This document shows, piece after piece, positions 1-12,600 of a stretch of 64,000 bases of DNA. Origin of the DNA: Rotaria sp. Silwood1. Lineage: Eukaryota; Rotifera; Eurotatoria; Philodinida; Philodinidae. The notes beneath the pieces were generated by a model. That model did no database searches, had not been told where the DNA came from, and was given only the letters and a program-made list of their open reading frames with translations. The stretch spans positions 202,610-266,609 of the forward strand of contig CAJNOP010000015.1 of the NCBI GenBank assembly GCA_905250075.1, read 5' to 3'. Both the position numbers and the translations under genes were made by a program. Within the stretch, counting starts at the first letter, position 1; every line of letters starts with the position of its first letter.

Positions 1-66
1 AATTTTTACGAAGCAAAAAAAAAAAAAAGACTTATGTTTTCTTTTTTCATCTATTTAGTTGAAAAT

Positions 67-447
67 ATGCATAAATATACAACAGATTTAATAACTGAAA
101 ATACTATTAGAAGGCCTAAAAGACGACATCGTTTAACACGTTGTTATTATCTAAATGAAGACTCTTCATCATCCGTATGTTAATATTATATGTACCTATT
201 GTTGTTGTATGTAGATTGTCTTACGTTGTTTTTTTTTTTTGTAAGATATAGATTATTTGTTGTTGACGGTTAAAATATTTTTCTTATCAATTCTTTTTTC
301 CTTTAAATATAGTTTTCAATATGTCATCGGCGGCTTAATCGACGAGAATTTGTCTGTACTTTAACAGTTATATTATCAATATTAGTTATTGTCGGTATTA
401 TTATTGTTATTATTATCGCAACAAAAAGAGTATCTACTGGTCAATGA
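67..447 (+). CDS. Small single-pass membrane protein, 3' exons (possibly 5'-truncated)
   Basis: Two exons join in frame: 59-174 (first ATG at 67) and 313-447, with GT donor at 175 and AG acceptor ending at 312; stop TGA 445-447. From the ATG the product is 80 residues. Residues 1-36 are basic and polar, with an RRPKRRHR cluster and a DSSSS run. After a second basic stretch (CHRRLNRRE) comes one long hydrophobic segment of about 24 residues, rich in I/V/L, followed by a short tail KRVSTGQ. That layout suits a single-pass protein with a short C-terminal tail. An AG acceptor (57-58) lies just before the exon with two in-frame codons ahead of the ATG, so this may be the end of a longer gene starting outside the window. 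I do not recognise the family. The intact splice phase, open frame and downstream AATAAA at 775 support a real gene. Confidence 0.5.
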
Positions 448-1834
448 ATATTTTAATGGTCAGATTGTTTTTTTTTTTGACATTTGTTGAAACAAAGATA
501 TTAGAATTGATGAACTTTATATAGATATATATATTTGTATAGATATCTCGTCAAATGTATTACATTTGTTCAAATTTCTTTTTTGTGTTTGCTTGATTCG
601 TATGCATATATATTGCTATTTGATGTTATATGTTTCAGATTTATATTATCAAAAATGTTTATTATACTTGATCTTCTCAAGCGACAATATAACAATATTT
701 TATTTGGTTGAAATAATTTCCGAGATTTTTGTTTATTCATATTGTCAAAATTCGGTTTGTACTCAGCTTTATTAAATAAAATATGTTATTGCATTCATCT
801 TCAATTATGAGAAACTTAAACAGTTTTGAATCATCATGCAAGAGATGTTCGAATCCAAGTTATTTCTTTACTATGCTTAATCTATTGAAAGTAATTCAAA
901 GGGAAGTTATAATTAGAAAGAATAAGCTCACATGTTGAAATAACGACTAGATTTTAGAACAAAATCTAAATGAGATGCTGAGTGCTAAATATTAATTTTA
1001 TATAATCTGTACATAATACCTGAAGAATCTGTTTTTTTTCCTTGAAGAACAATAAGTTAATAAAAGAAATATGTCTAACAATTCTTCATTTTCTTTAAAC
1101 ATAAAAATAAAGCCATACAATTAAATAAGTAAGAAAGAAACTATATTTCATTTGTAAGTATCGTTATGAAATAAACAATCGATAAAAGACAAAGAGATTT
1201 CATATTCATTTTTCTTACATATGTCTTTATTTGTTTAGATACAAACCCTAAATGTCTATGCGTCATTAGACCTTTCTTATCAAATTGGGATCACATTACT
1301 AAATTTTCAACATAGTACAAAAAACAGCTATAGTAAGAAGCTTTCCTCAATAAAACAGATCCTATGGTATTCATCATGTTCTGAGAAGGTTTTAGGTCAA
1401 TTGAATAAGTTTCTTTTACGATATGGGTTATCTAAAAAATGGACTGACGTGAGAGAGTAATATTTTTTTTTTTCTAATAAGGCTTTATCATCGACGAGAA
1501 GCATATTGTTTTATAATATGTTGAAAATTTAGTGTAATGAGCTCAAACGAAGAGTATCAAGTTCGAGAGATTCCCTGGTTAGACAGAATTTATATTATTC
1601 TTCAATATGTTTACAAAGTTACACATAAATATTTGTTGCTCAAAATTATCTATCAACGAAAAAGAGATACAGATGATGTATTTGAAACTTCAAATCCATG
1701 AAATCGATCAAAGGCATCTGAGCTTTACTCTTTTTTTTTGTGTAGAATAAATTATATTCTATATTTAATTTGCCTGATAGAAAGAAATAAAATTGAGATA
1801 GTTTGTTTTAGTTTTGCTTTAGATTATATAAATC
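448..1834. other. Intergenic region, no gene seen
   Basis: About 1.4 kb of AT-rich sequence between the stop of the small membrane protein and the ATG of the DRAM-like gene. It holds the 3' flank of the first gene (AATAAA at 775-780) and must hold the promoter and 5' UTR of the second. The 69-codon ORF at 566-775 has no recognisable composition or motif and looks like chance. No RNA gene or repeat was identified. Confidence 0.6.
775..780 (+). terminator. Candidate polyadenylation signal of the first gene
   Basis: AATAAA hexamer about 330 bp after the TGA at 445-447, the first canonical one downstream. In DNA this A+T-rich the hexamer occurs often by chance, so support is positional only. Confidence 0.3.
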
Positions 1835-4800
1835 ATGATTGAAGGACATCTTTATATATTTCCATTGTTAGTATGTGCACTTATACCATTTGCCTATTTG
1901 ATTTCGTAAGTTTCTATTAATGTTGTTTTTTATTTTTATTATTTTTATTAATTTAGTTTCATTATTGCTGTTCATCTTGGTCATTCAAAATTTGAATATT
2001 TATTTTTCAGGTAAAACTATATCGAAACTGAATATAAATCTATTTTAGTTGAAGCTCTTCCTTCTGAAAATTCATTCATAGGATATGTTGGAACTAACTA
2101 TATAGCGCATTTAGCAATCCGAAATTCTCTTTTGTTTATTATTAATTGCTTTTTATTTGAAAAAGTATGTCAAGATGCAGAGTATGAAACACTCCTTCTT
2201 TTTAAAATTCTTATGCTCTAAGCTAAGAATAGTTCAATGTATCGAAAACATCAGGAAATTGCGTTCTAATTATAAAAGTACTTTTTCATAAAATAGTGAC
2301 AAAACTTAATTCAAAAAAAAAAGGAACTCAGTCATGCTTTGCATCTTGACGTGTTCTTTTCAAACGAAAAACAATTAAATATATATCAAATAATAGCCCA
2401 TAGAAAATTCTAAATTGCGCGATCTAAAATATCCGGTACTGCTCCCGGACTTGGGACCGGAACCAGAATCAACATTTTTTTTCATAGCGAGCAATACTTT
2501 TTATAGTAGTGTAAAACTTGTGTCAAATGTCACATTGTCACAATTCATGTATTCTAAATCGATATGGGACAGCTGGTTCCGCTTCTGAGACTAAAAACGA
2601 TTCATTCTGCGTTAGTTCTATTTCTATAATAATAGAAATAGAAGAACACCACATGTAAAAAGCTATTATTTTATATAATAGAAAAAGAAAGATTTACCAT
2701 GAATGTTCTTATCATATGTAATTTTATATTGTAATTCAAGTAGAAACAATTCTAGATTATTTTCAAAAATTTAATTAATATCTTTTTTTTTTGCTCCTTA
2801 ACCTATCTATAATTATGTAAATGTGTTATTCAATACTTGAAGAAGGATGTACGAAATCTAGGTACTCTTTTACAAAATTTTTAATACAAAATTCTAGAGG
2901 AAATAAGTACTTAAAATTACATGATAAAGTGACTACATGTTGAGTTCATTGTTCTAGACGTACTCAGATTTTTTTTTTCTTTATTAACTACATTCTAATA
3001 GACTCATTCAATGAGTGTTCAATAGTATTCTATATTTAAGTATTAATGATATACTATTAGCAGAGTCATACAAATAGAATTCTTGATTATCAATCCGATA
3101 TGTGTAAAAAAAACTTTGTGCTTAATTAATATTTTAATAATTAAAATTTTATTCTGTACATTTAGTCACTCGTTAACTGATTCACCAGAATCATGCATTT
3201 ATTCACAAATTATTAATTTTACTTCATTCATTCGTACGTATTTTCTTAATTATAATAATATAGAAAAGAAATTTATAAACATTTTTTGTTTCAGTTATCA
3301 TTACAATTTATATTCGTTATCGTCAAATGTAAGTTAATAATTGTTACAAAATAAATTATTATGTTCTTTCATAGAGCTGAACTTATTCGTAATCATCCAA
3401 CATGTGGAAAAAAATATTCTCAATTAAATTTAACTTTTCTTGTATGTGGATTGATTGCTGCATTTAGTATGAGTATTATTTCAAATTTTCCTGTTAGTAT
3501 TTTATTAATTTTTATTCATAAATTTATATTCTTTTTTTTTTTTTTTTATTGTTAGCATACCAATGTATTTCTGGTTCGTATATGTGCAACATATATAACA
3601 TTTATTATGAGTGTTGGAACCCTTTATTGTGAAATGCTCTTATCATTTTGCATTCGACCATTATTGTATTCAAGTAGAATACTACCATTTATTCGACTGA
3701 TACTTAGTATTATTTGTACTTTCATACTTATTACATGTAAGTAATTAAAGATATTGAATAGCAGAGTTTTTAATAACGTAGAAAGAGTTCTCATTACTGC
3801 CATATTAAGTTAGAAAATGATAAACAATTACGGTCACTCTGCTTTTCTCTCCTCACCAACAAAAAGTCAATTTTCATCCAAAAAAAAATGACAAAATAAG
3901 ATAAATGCATGGCAAGATAGACCGATGGCTGATCTTCAATAATTGACATGATTTTTTTTATTTTGGCATCACGTTATTTGCCAAAACTTTTAATGATTTC
4001 TGTCAGCTTCTGTTTGGAGAATATGTTTTTTTTTTTCAGAAAGAAAAGCAGAAAATGTTTTCTTTTTTCGTTTTTTGTTCATCGTGCATTCAGGAATTCT
4101 CGAAGGAACTTCACTAGAGGCAATTGCTTTGTATTTTGTTTCAAAGAGAATATGTCAAGATAAAAGGCTTGACAGAATCCTGTTATTGAATTAAGCTTTG
4201 TTATTATTATTTGAAAGAGTAATTTTATAATTAGAGTGTTAGTTTCTTTGTGAGAGTTTTTCGAGATGTCGAAATTTTCAACTCTTTTCTCTATTTAAAA
4301 AATAGCTTTTTGATGTTTTACTCTCTTCACTACAGTTTTAACATATCCTGAGAATTCCATGCCGTTTGATTATACTTAGCGAAAGATTGATCTCAGAGTA
4401 GACAGTCTTAGATAATATAGAATAGATATTCAGATTAATATATATGATAAAAATAGAAGTGATAGTTCACTGTCATGCGAAGTCATTTTATTACTTATCA
4501 AAGCCTTCTTCCGATTATGTGGTGAGTCATAATTAAGGAAAGGTAAAATATCGATGCTAAGTATACATCATATCGAGTCGTATTGAGGTTAGTACATGCC
4601 TACATCTCTCCCTTCTCAACATATTAAATATTGAAAAGAAGATTACATTTCGATAATTCATATTGGCTTTTATAAGCAATATTTTAGTCAAAATTTAGAA
4701 AAATGTCTATATCTAATTCTAGTATGCTTTCAATTGACTTCTGATTGCTAGAAGAAACAATATTCATATTATCAATCATAAAATTTACATACGGGCTCAA

Positions 4801-5763
4801 TGTGTCAGGTCGAAAATATGCAGAAGCACCCTGAGTGAATTACCGGAATAACATCGAAATGAAATATTTAACATATATGAAGAGAGATAACATCAACAGT
4901 AGATAGATATCATGCAGTATACTTGTAATCAATGTTATTAGTTAAGTATCTAATTGATCATGAGAGTGAAAAAACAAAAATTTAATCAACACTGAACTGA
5001 GCAAACATATATTGTATGCATAAACTTCAACACATCGTCAATAACTAAAATTAATAGAAGCCTAAGGGATGAGGCGTAGTTGCGGTTCTACTCTTAATCT
5101 ACACCCACACCCTTACTATTACTACAATAATATCTTGCTTTTTTTACTACTCCGATATACCGCCCTTCGATTGAAATCAGGTCTATGTTGAAAATATTAT
5201 ACTTTAGGTTTAAATCTTGGTAAACTAATGAAAAATTCCAATAAAGAACTCAATGACATGATATTTTCATTAATTTCTATTTCTGATAATTATGTAGATT
5301 CGTAACAGATGAGACAATAATGTTGACAGTCCAACCAGCGAAAAGTTTCAGTATAAAATTTTGTTTAAATCAGAACTTCTTCGCTTATTAAGACAAGATA
5401 AACTATCCAACATTTGAAATAAAATCTTGTATTTTATTTTTAATTTGTAGTAATTATTTTTCAAACAATCACGATTGTTAAATATGATAATGAACAAAAA
5501 CTTTGGACATCAACAAGTCCTGTATGTACCTTTATAAACAAATCGAAACATAAAAATAAAACATTTTTTTTTTTTTATTAAAGGGTTGGAAATATCATTT
5601 GAGTTCTACTTTATCTGCATGGATTCTAACAAGTTGTCTTCTTATTTATATTTTAACATTAATTATTGATTTTCGTCGTATTAAAATAATCTCACCAAAA
5701 ATCTATCTAACTAATGATATTATTGATGATCAGATGAATCAGAGATTATCATTATCAATATAA
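1835..5763 (+). CDS. DRAM/TMEM150 family six-pass membrane protein (Frag1/DRAM/Sfk1 domain)
   Basis: Eight exons join in frame: 1835-1905, 1957-2010, 3166-3233, 3295-3328, 3375-3492, 3556-3736, 5451-5521 and 5584-5763. They give 258 residues; human DRAM1 is 238. Hydrophobic segments lie near residues 8-30, 53-72, 95-114, 120-145, 155-180 and 206-228. Collinear similarity to DRAM proteins is clear. The first loop has TDSPESCIYSQIINF where DRAM has the DTG-x-PPES-x-F motif region, followed by IYIRYRQ. The last segment WKYHLSSTLSAWIL..IDFRR matches the family's C-terminal YHVVSAICEW..FIQDFQ region. Vertebrate DRAM1/2 are lysosomal or endosomal modulators of autophagy and apoptosis, while TMEM150 proteins act at the plasma membrane in PI4-kinase regulation. 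The sequence does not tell which role applies. Introns 2 (1.2 kb) and 6 (1.7 kb) are long; the others are 46-66 bp. The ATG at 1835 is chosen because it directly precedes the first membrane segment. Confidence 0.85.
2616..2643. repeat. Perfect 12-bp inverted repeat (hairpin) in DRAM intron 2
   Basis: TTCTATTTCTAT at 2616-2627 and its exact reverse complement at 2632-2643, separated by AATA. It is made only of A/T/G/C-poor sequence, so chance is possible, but 12 perfect pairs with a 4-nt loop is notable. No function is assigned. Confidence 0.6.
3737..5450 (+). other. Long intron 6 of the DRAM-like gene
   Basis: A 1.7-kb intron with donor GTAAGT at 3737 and acceptor TTGTAG ending at 5450. I see no missing DRAM exon, because the protein alignment is continuous across it. 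The 71-codon ORF at 3948-4163 is low in family-like features and rich in F/R, so it was not called. No repeats were identified. Confidence 0.6.
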
Positions 5764-8700
5764 AGATAACAGTAATTTCTTGTTAATTTTTATTTCCTAC
5801 TAGTCTTCATCATTTTTATTATATGTTAACATTGAAAAGATAGAATGTTACAAAAAAAGAAAAAAAATAACAAAGAAAACAAAAAGCATAATTTTTTTTT
5901 CTCTGTCACATTTAATTTTGTCTCATTTCGAACGTCAAATAAATCAGAAGCATGTATTTTTATTAAAATTGTTTTGTGCGATATATATAAACATTTTCAT
6001 ATTATGAAATAAATTTTATGTAATTCAAGATTTTATATAAAAGCCTTTATTCTTTAATCAATAAGAAATTCTTACAAAGTATATTTTTAATTTTAAAAGA
6101 TATTTCACAAGTTGTACAAATGTGTCTTATAAATTTTTTACATTATTATTAAATCATATAAAAAATTGTACCTATTTTAGTTCAAGTAAATGTATTTATG
6201 TAGGAATTCGTAAACCTCGTATTATGTTCTATTCATGAATGTACTCAAGATTCTCAAAAACAGTTGCATAAAATTGACTTGCTATTGAATCATAAACAAA
6301 ATATGGTCTCAGTGGGCTACCAACTCATTTAAAAAATTGATCTGTTATTCATTGGATATGTTTGGTTAATTAGAAGAAAGATTGTTTTCTGCATAAGAGT
6401 TGTTGTATGAAGCTTTGATTTGTCTAAAAAAAGAATTTTTTACAGTTACTTTGATACAAACTCTATAATAACTGATTCTTTACTAAAAATTATGGCTCGA
6501 TAGGACAAAACGCTTCTTTGAACATTGAAATACATAAAATTGTACTTAAATATAATGATTAGATTTGTCTCTATATTATATTACATATGAATGAAAAGAT
6601 CAACCTCTTGTATCATCATTGATAATTAACGACGAAATATCTTTTTTTTTTTATATCTTGTATATGTGCATACATATAGATAGTATCAAACAATCAGTAA
6701 TCAGTATTCTCATTCTATTTACAAAGAAAACCAATTGAAGTCAAAACTATCTAAGCATTAATCTTGAACTTGTTAAAGAAAGAAGACATTTAATTTGACA
6801 AAAAAATTGACAAATATAAAGATGTCTTCAACGAAATAATGATAATATGATTATGTACATTTTTTACTTCTTCATTGAGTTAATTAAGAAAGAACTAATT
6901 TCAAGACATAGGAAAATATTGGCTAAAAAGAAGAAAAAGAAACAGAAAAAAAACTGGCTATTTTAGTATTGCATGTTGATGAATAGAATGGATTTTTTTT
7001 TTTGTTCTTAGCATTTCTTTTGGTTCTCTAGAATAAGTACGATCATTTGTAAGGAAAAATTACTAGTGCTAAAGTCGTAAGCATTAGCTATAGGGCTCTA
7101 ATATAACAGTGATCTTTTTTTCCTTTTGTTTCGCTGATAATTTCCGTCGAACCAACACATGACGCTGACTCCCTATTTCTCATGAGACCAAAAAAAAAAG
7201 ATAAAGATTGATATGGCGAACATACTTGCCAAAGTGGTCTGGGGGCGTAATAAGATCAGTGTTTTGCATGTCTATGTGTCTAAGTATAATGTGTCATGTT
7301 TATTTGATGGACGCGGTCCAATTGACATTCAATATATATATATATACATAACTATCGTTGGAATTATTTTACAGAATCTAGCATATTATTGGTTAAGTTA
7401 TAAATGATGATAAAATGTTTATTTATTTTCAAAATAGCATCATTAGTAAATTATGATCACTTAATCAATTGTGAAAATAACAAGAAACTAATCAAGACTT
7501 TGTTTATTTGCTGAGAAACATATGTGTCGGCACTCGAGTGATACAAAAGAAACACTTTTACGTTTGTTGGTCTTTATCAACAATGGCATTAGAAACGGAT
7601 TAATTGTATTCGAATTGTTACACTTTATTAAATCCGAAGATTATAGTAAATCGTATTAAATAATATTTATTAATGATTTCTTAGTCATGGAATGTCAAAT
7701 TGAGTTGAATTTTCTTTTATTTGATAGAGAGGAAAGTTATTTATTTGTGCCGAGAGTCTCTTTAGTTGGTAAGATTATTTCATGTATAAGTACGAACCAT
7801 GCTTGATAATTATGTTGTTTTGATAGACAGCAACAATCTAAACTATAATCTCATTGTGTTTATTTTCTAGAGCATGAAAATTCAATTTTGAAAAAAAAAA
7901 TTTGATAGTAAAAAAAAATTGTGTTTTACTCATCGATCTTTGTCGATCTAAATCAACTCGACATTTTCTTATTGAAAAATGAGCTTTGACATTTTTCATA
8001 GACTTTAACATCACATGTTATATTGTCTTTTTTGTCACAAGCTAGTCACACGTGTTCAGTCTGATACAACTTTAAAACTGTATGATACTTAGGTCGTATT
8101 AGTCATAATTCTACTTTCTACTGACTTGATCAGAAATGCAGAAACTATCTTTTAAATTTAGAATATGAGATGCATCATTATTATTTTATGAGTAATATTA
8201 ACACTCACGGTAAAGAAGTTTTGCAATTTTTCTAGAAATTACTATTCGAATTTACAGCAAAGTTATTTCGCCTTTAGAATTCCTTTTCTAATTCATATTT
8301 TTGTACATAAAAAAAATAGAAATTGACTTTCTAAATAACACCAATATATTGAATAGAGCAAACGTATAAAATCAGACATATAGTAAAAATGAAAGACAAT
8401 CCATGTTTATGTATATATTTGATTTCCTGCATATATCTTCTAATGTTTTCGGCAACAACTCTTTCTTTTTTTTCTCTTGGTTTAGATTCCGTAAAGATGC
8501 AAAACAGATGTTGATGCTTTTTTGTTGCTGCTCTTACAATTTTCATATGACAACGAAGACTAATCATGATTTCATCAACATTTCCTACTAACTACCGTCA
8601 TCATTAAAAACAGCATGAATTCATCTTATAGTTTAATAATTGACTTTTTGTTATAATCACAAATGACTTATTTTATTTTTTTATGTATAATAGAACGAGT

Positions 8701-9386
8701 AAAGTCATTCTCTCAAGGTCTTTTTCTTTGTCTGTTTGTTTATTTTGTTTCTTCAAAAAAAAAAAAAAAAGAAAAGATATACATTAAGTATTCATTATAA
8801 AAACTTTGATCGTGATTGTCTCTTTTTTTTATCGTTTATTATATCTATATAATATATATAGAATAGATAAGAATAACAACTTCTATCTATTGATTCGAGT
8901 TTTCTTTTTTTTGTTTTATACACTTAAATATAGATCATACACTGAGATCTAAGAAGAACAATGAAAAAGTATTGACACTAATCTGTATGTCGACATGAAT
9001 GTACATACAGCTTGTCAAAATCATTCTTTGCGTCAATGAGAGAAAGGAAATTAGATTTTTCTATAATTTTCTGTTGTTCTATTCCTATACATAAATACAT
9101 AACGACAAATTGTGATTATTAGTCAACAAAACAAGCTCCATTACATTACAAAACAAAACTTTTACGTCGAGTATGTAATCGGCTTATCATTAAAATCCAT
9201 CATCGCTCCTATTCGCTCGACTTCCGCCTATTTCATTAGATTTTCTTCGTTATTCTATGTGTATACTCAAAAAGGAAAAGAAAAAAGAAGAACATCTTTT
9301 TTCTTATTTTCTTTTTTTTTTCCTGATGAGTATCAAATAACATCCGATAATAATAAGAGCAGTAGGAAAACAAAAATCATCAGTAT
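5764..9386. other. Intergenic region, no gene seen
   Basis: About 3.6 kb of AT-rich DNA between the DRAM-like gene and the 5' end of the PLC-like gene. Two AATAAA hexamers (5938-5943, 6008-6013) are likely 3'-end signals of the DRAM-like gene. Short ORFs at 7213-7407, 8331-8567 (-), 8403-8591 and 9112-9390 have no recognisable domain. The last one ends in a strong GTAAGT donor and may be 5' UTR of the PLC-like gene. No tRNA or other RNA gene was found by eye. Confidence 0.55.
5938..5943 (+). terminator. Candidate polyadenylation signal of the DRAM-like gene
   Basis: AATAAA 175 bp downstream of the TAA at 5761-5763; a second copy is at 6008-6013. Positional support only. Confidence 0.4.
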
Positions 9387-9612
9387 GTAAGTTAGACTTG
9401 ACAATTATTAATGGGATCATGTATTTGTTAATTTTGATACATATAGATAAAGCATTTCTTAAATTTATTATTAATTTCTATGCGTTCTCTCTCTTGTTTT
9501 TTAAAATTTTTTGATGATATAGAAAGGAAAAGAACAAATATTAGTTTTGTCTATTAAAGGCTTTTATGAACCAATGAACTGTGTAATTCTAATATTATTC
9601 ATGTTTCAATAG
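9387..9612 (+). other. Candidate 5' UTR intron of the PLC-like gene
   Basis: A consensus donor GTAAGT at 9387 and an acceptor TTTCAATAG ending at 9612 would remove 226 bp. This would leave a short leader 9613-9637 before the ATG at 9638. No coding sense is implied. It is inferred from splice-site quality and position alone. Confidence 0.35.
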
Positions 9613-9637
9613 ATATTAAATCAAATATTCTTTAAAC

Positions 9638-12600
9638 ATGAATGGTGATACTGATGAAACAAATAACAGTGAGCATTGTTCATCAACAAATAACACAACA
9701 TCACTATCATCTAGTGCTCCACAAAATCAAGAAAAAATCAACTTAAGTTCATCATTTTTTAATGAGAGTATTATTGTAACACAAAATAATATGAATTCAA
9801 CAATTAATAATACAACTGACGAAAATTTATTAACAATTTCAAATAATAATGAAGAAAATCCAATGAATAAATCATTTAAAAGAAAAGTTGTGTCATTTAG
9901 TGCAATGCCATTTGAAAAAAAAGTTGCTGATGGTAATAGAGAACACATTTATTTATTTATTTATTTATTTATTTTGAATTATTAAAATAATTTAGTTTAC
10001 GATTGTCTTCGTTATATGCAAGAAGGCAGTGATTTTCTTAAAGTTCGTTCATATGTTCGACAATTTCGTCGTTTATATACATTAAATGATAGTTTAACTG
10101 CAATAAGTTGGTATCCAACATCAAAGAAACCATCAAAAGCAATTAGTAAATATTTTCGAACTAAATCATTTAGAAATATTTCAAATTTCTTTCTTTTTGA
10201 TCATTCTATTTAGTTACAATTGATTCAATAAAAGAAGTACGTTTAGGAAAAACAACTGAACGTCTTCGTGAACATGCACAACAATTTGAAAATGAATCAA
10301 TGTTTTCTATTATTTATACAGATGGAAATAACGATTATGTTTCATTGGATCTTGTTGCAAGTAGTGCTGATGAAGCAAATATTTGGGTAACAGGTTTATC
10401 ATGTCTTATTTCAGGACACGGAAGTCCTTTGACATCATCAGGTAGAATTCTATATTTAACTATATTAATGAGATTCAAATGATATTTTCAATGTTGATTA
10501 TTTCCTTTGTCATTTACAAATTAAGCTAAATTTTCAGAACGTAATTTAATTGAGAACAATTTCAACAAGTCTTTCAAGACAACAAGATTCGGGATGAATA
10601 AATGATAGCTCTACATATAAATAGTAACAAGTAAATGCTTTTTTTCTTCGAAGAATTAATAATACCAATATGTTATTACTACGTACGTACTAAAACACTA
10701 AATAATGCGCTTATATTACTTCTTCATTTCTTCTTATCGAAAGACAAAAATGTTGATAAAAATGGAAAATATCTATCTTATATCTATATGATACTCTCGT
10801 TAGCTATAAAGTTTTTATTTCTTTGAATTATATTCAATTTTGAACTTTTATCGTTAGTTATTATTCGAATTGAGTTTTACTATAAAAATATAAGATGATG
10901 TTAATTCATTTCAAACAAAAGAAATGTTTAATAAATCTTGAAATAAGTATTATGTTTAAATTAAAATCAAAATAAGATGATAAAGAATTTCTTTTGATAA
11001 TACTAATGAATTCATATATTCTGTTGAGAATTTTTTTGCTTTGAATTATAATTATAAATTTTCTTTGTAAACTAAGACTAATAGCAAACTTCAGAAGGAA
11101 TATATTGAATTATAATGAAAAAAAAAAATGTCACAATTAACATGGGCTAGAGTTTCCTAAGATATTCAATCATTTACACTATTGACTCTAAGAGAGATGC
11201 TTGAAGCAAAATTGCACTCAGTCAACAGAAGAAGCTCTACTACAACTTAATTTAGTCATTATCAGCTGATATACAGTTATAATAACATCTTAGACATATG
11301 GTACTTCGATGTCAATTCTTTTTGCATCATTTAGCAAATGTATTATATGCTGAGAATTTTTTTTTTTCATCTTATTATAAGAATCCACGAATTCAATAGT
11401 ATATGATCGTATTTCTTCAGAAATCGTATAAAATGTTAATTTTGACATTTTCTCAATACGACTCATTGTTTCCTTTCTAATGATGCTATTAATTCTGAAT
11501 TACAATTAGAATCTATATTTATAATTCAAAAAAAAAATTCTTTTTTTCATGTTGTTTTAATTTTAACTTATATATTATAGTTATTTCAAGATTTATTAAA
11601 CATTTCTTTTATTGAAAATGAATTGACAGCATCTTATATACTTAAATTTCTAAGTTAATGAATTATAATAAAATCTCAATTTGAGTTATGATTAACGATA
11701 AAAGTTTAAGATTAATGTGATTACTTCAAAGAAAGGAAACATTTACATTTAGATAGAATATCCTATAATTATGAGACAGACATTTTTCAGTTTTATTGAC
11801 TTCTTTTTCTTCAAATAGGAAAAGACGAAGAAGTAAGATAAGGACATTATTTAGTGTGTTGGTATTGGCACATTAATAGCTTGGTGCTATCATTAGTTAT
11901 AAGAAAAAAAAGCATTTACTTCTTTCTATTTATGTAGACATGTCATGTACGTTCCGCACATCCTGTATTTTGGTTCCGGTAGTCTCTTTCTTCTGACAGT
12001 TAAATCATTTAACATGAATAAAAAAACTATAAGATACATATTTTGTGTAATAAAATAATATATTTTTTCTAAAACAACTAATCAAAAGTCAACGTATAAG
12101 AAGATCACGTCATCTTATCTCTATCAACATAATATATTACTTGATTATCGCATAAATCATATATTAGTCTAATCTATTCTTTTAATAAGTGAATTATCAT
12201 ATACTATTGAACTTATCTTCGAACATGTTTTCGAATTGGTTAGATTGAGTTCAAAATAATCTGATCTTGACATTTCATACAATCAATATGATATAATATT
12301 CAGAAAAAAAGAATCTCTATTAATAGATCTTGAAGATCGTCAAAAAATGCGTGATAGATGGTTACGTGATGTATTTGCTGTTGGATTATCATCAACAAGT
12401 GAATGTGAACCAGTGAATCATAATGAATATCAACCGCTTTGTGGAAAAAGTTCTATTGATGAAGAAGAAGCTGTAAGATTACTTGGAGATTATGGAATTT
12501 CTGAAGATAAAGCTAAAATTAGATTACAAGTAAATTCATTTTGTTTTTATTATTTTTATGATTTAGAATCAAAGAATATTTATTTGTAAAGGAAATTCAA

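Noticed and set aside
847..857. GTTCGAATCC, similar to a tRNA B box
   Set aside because: No flanking stem pairing, acceptor stem or A box could be found around it.
5098..5116. Short CACCCACACCC tract, and GGGTGTGG-like sequence near 21309, reminiscent of G/T-rich telomere repeats
   Set aside because: Only one to two degenerate units each and no tandem array; not evidence of telomeric DNA.
7213..7407. 64-residue ORF in the intergenic region
   Set aside because: Contains a TATA-dinucleotide-derived Y/I run, has no splice partners and no recognisable domain.
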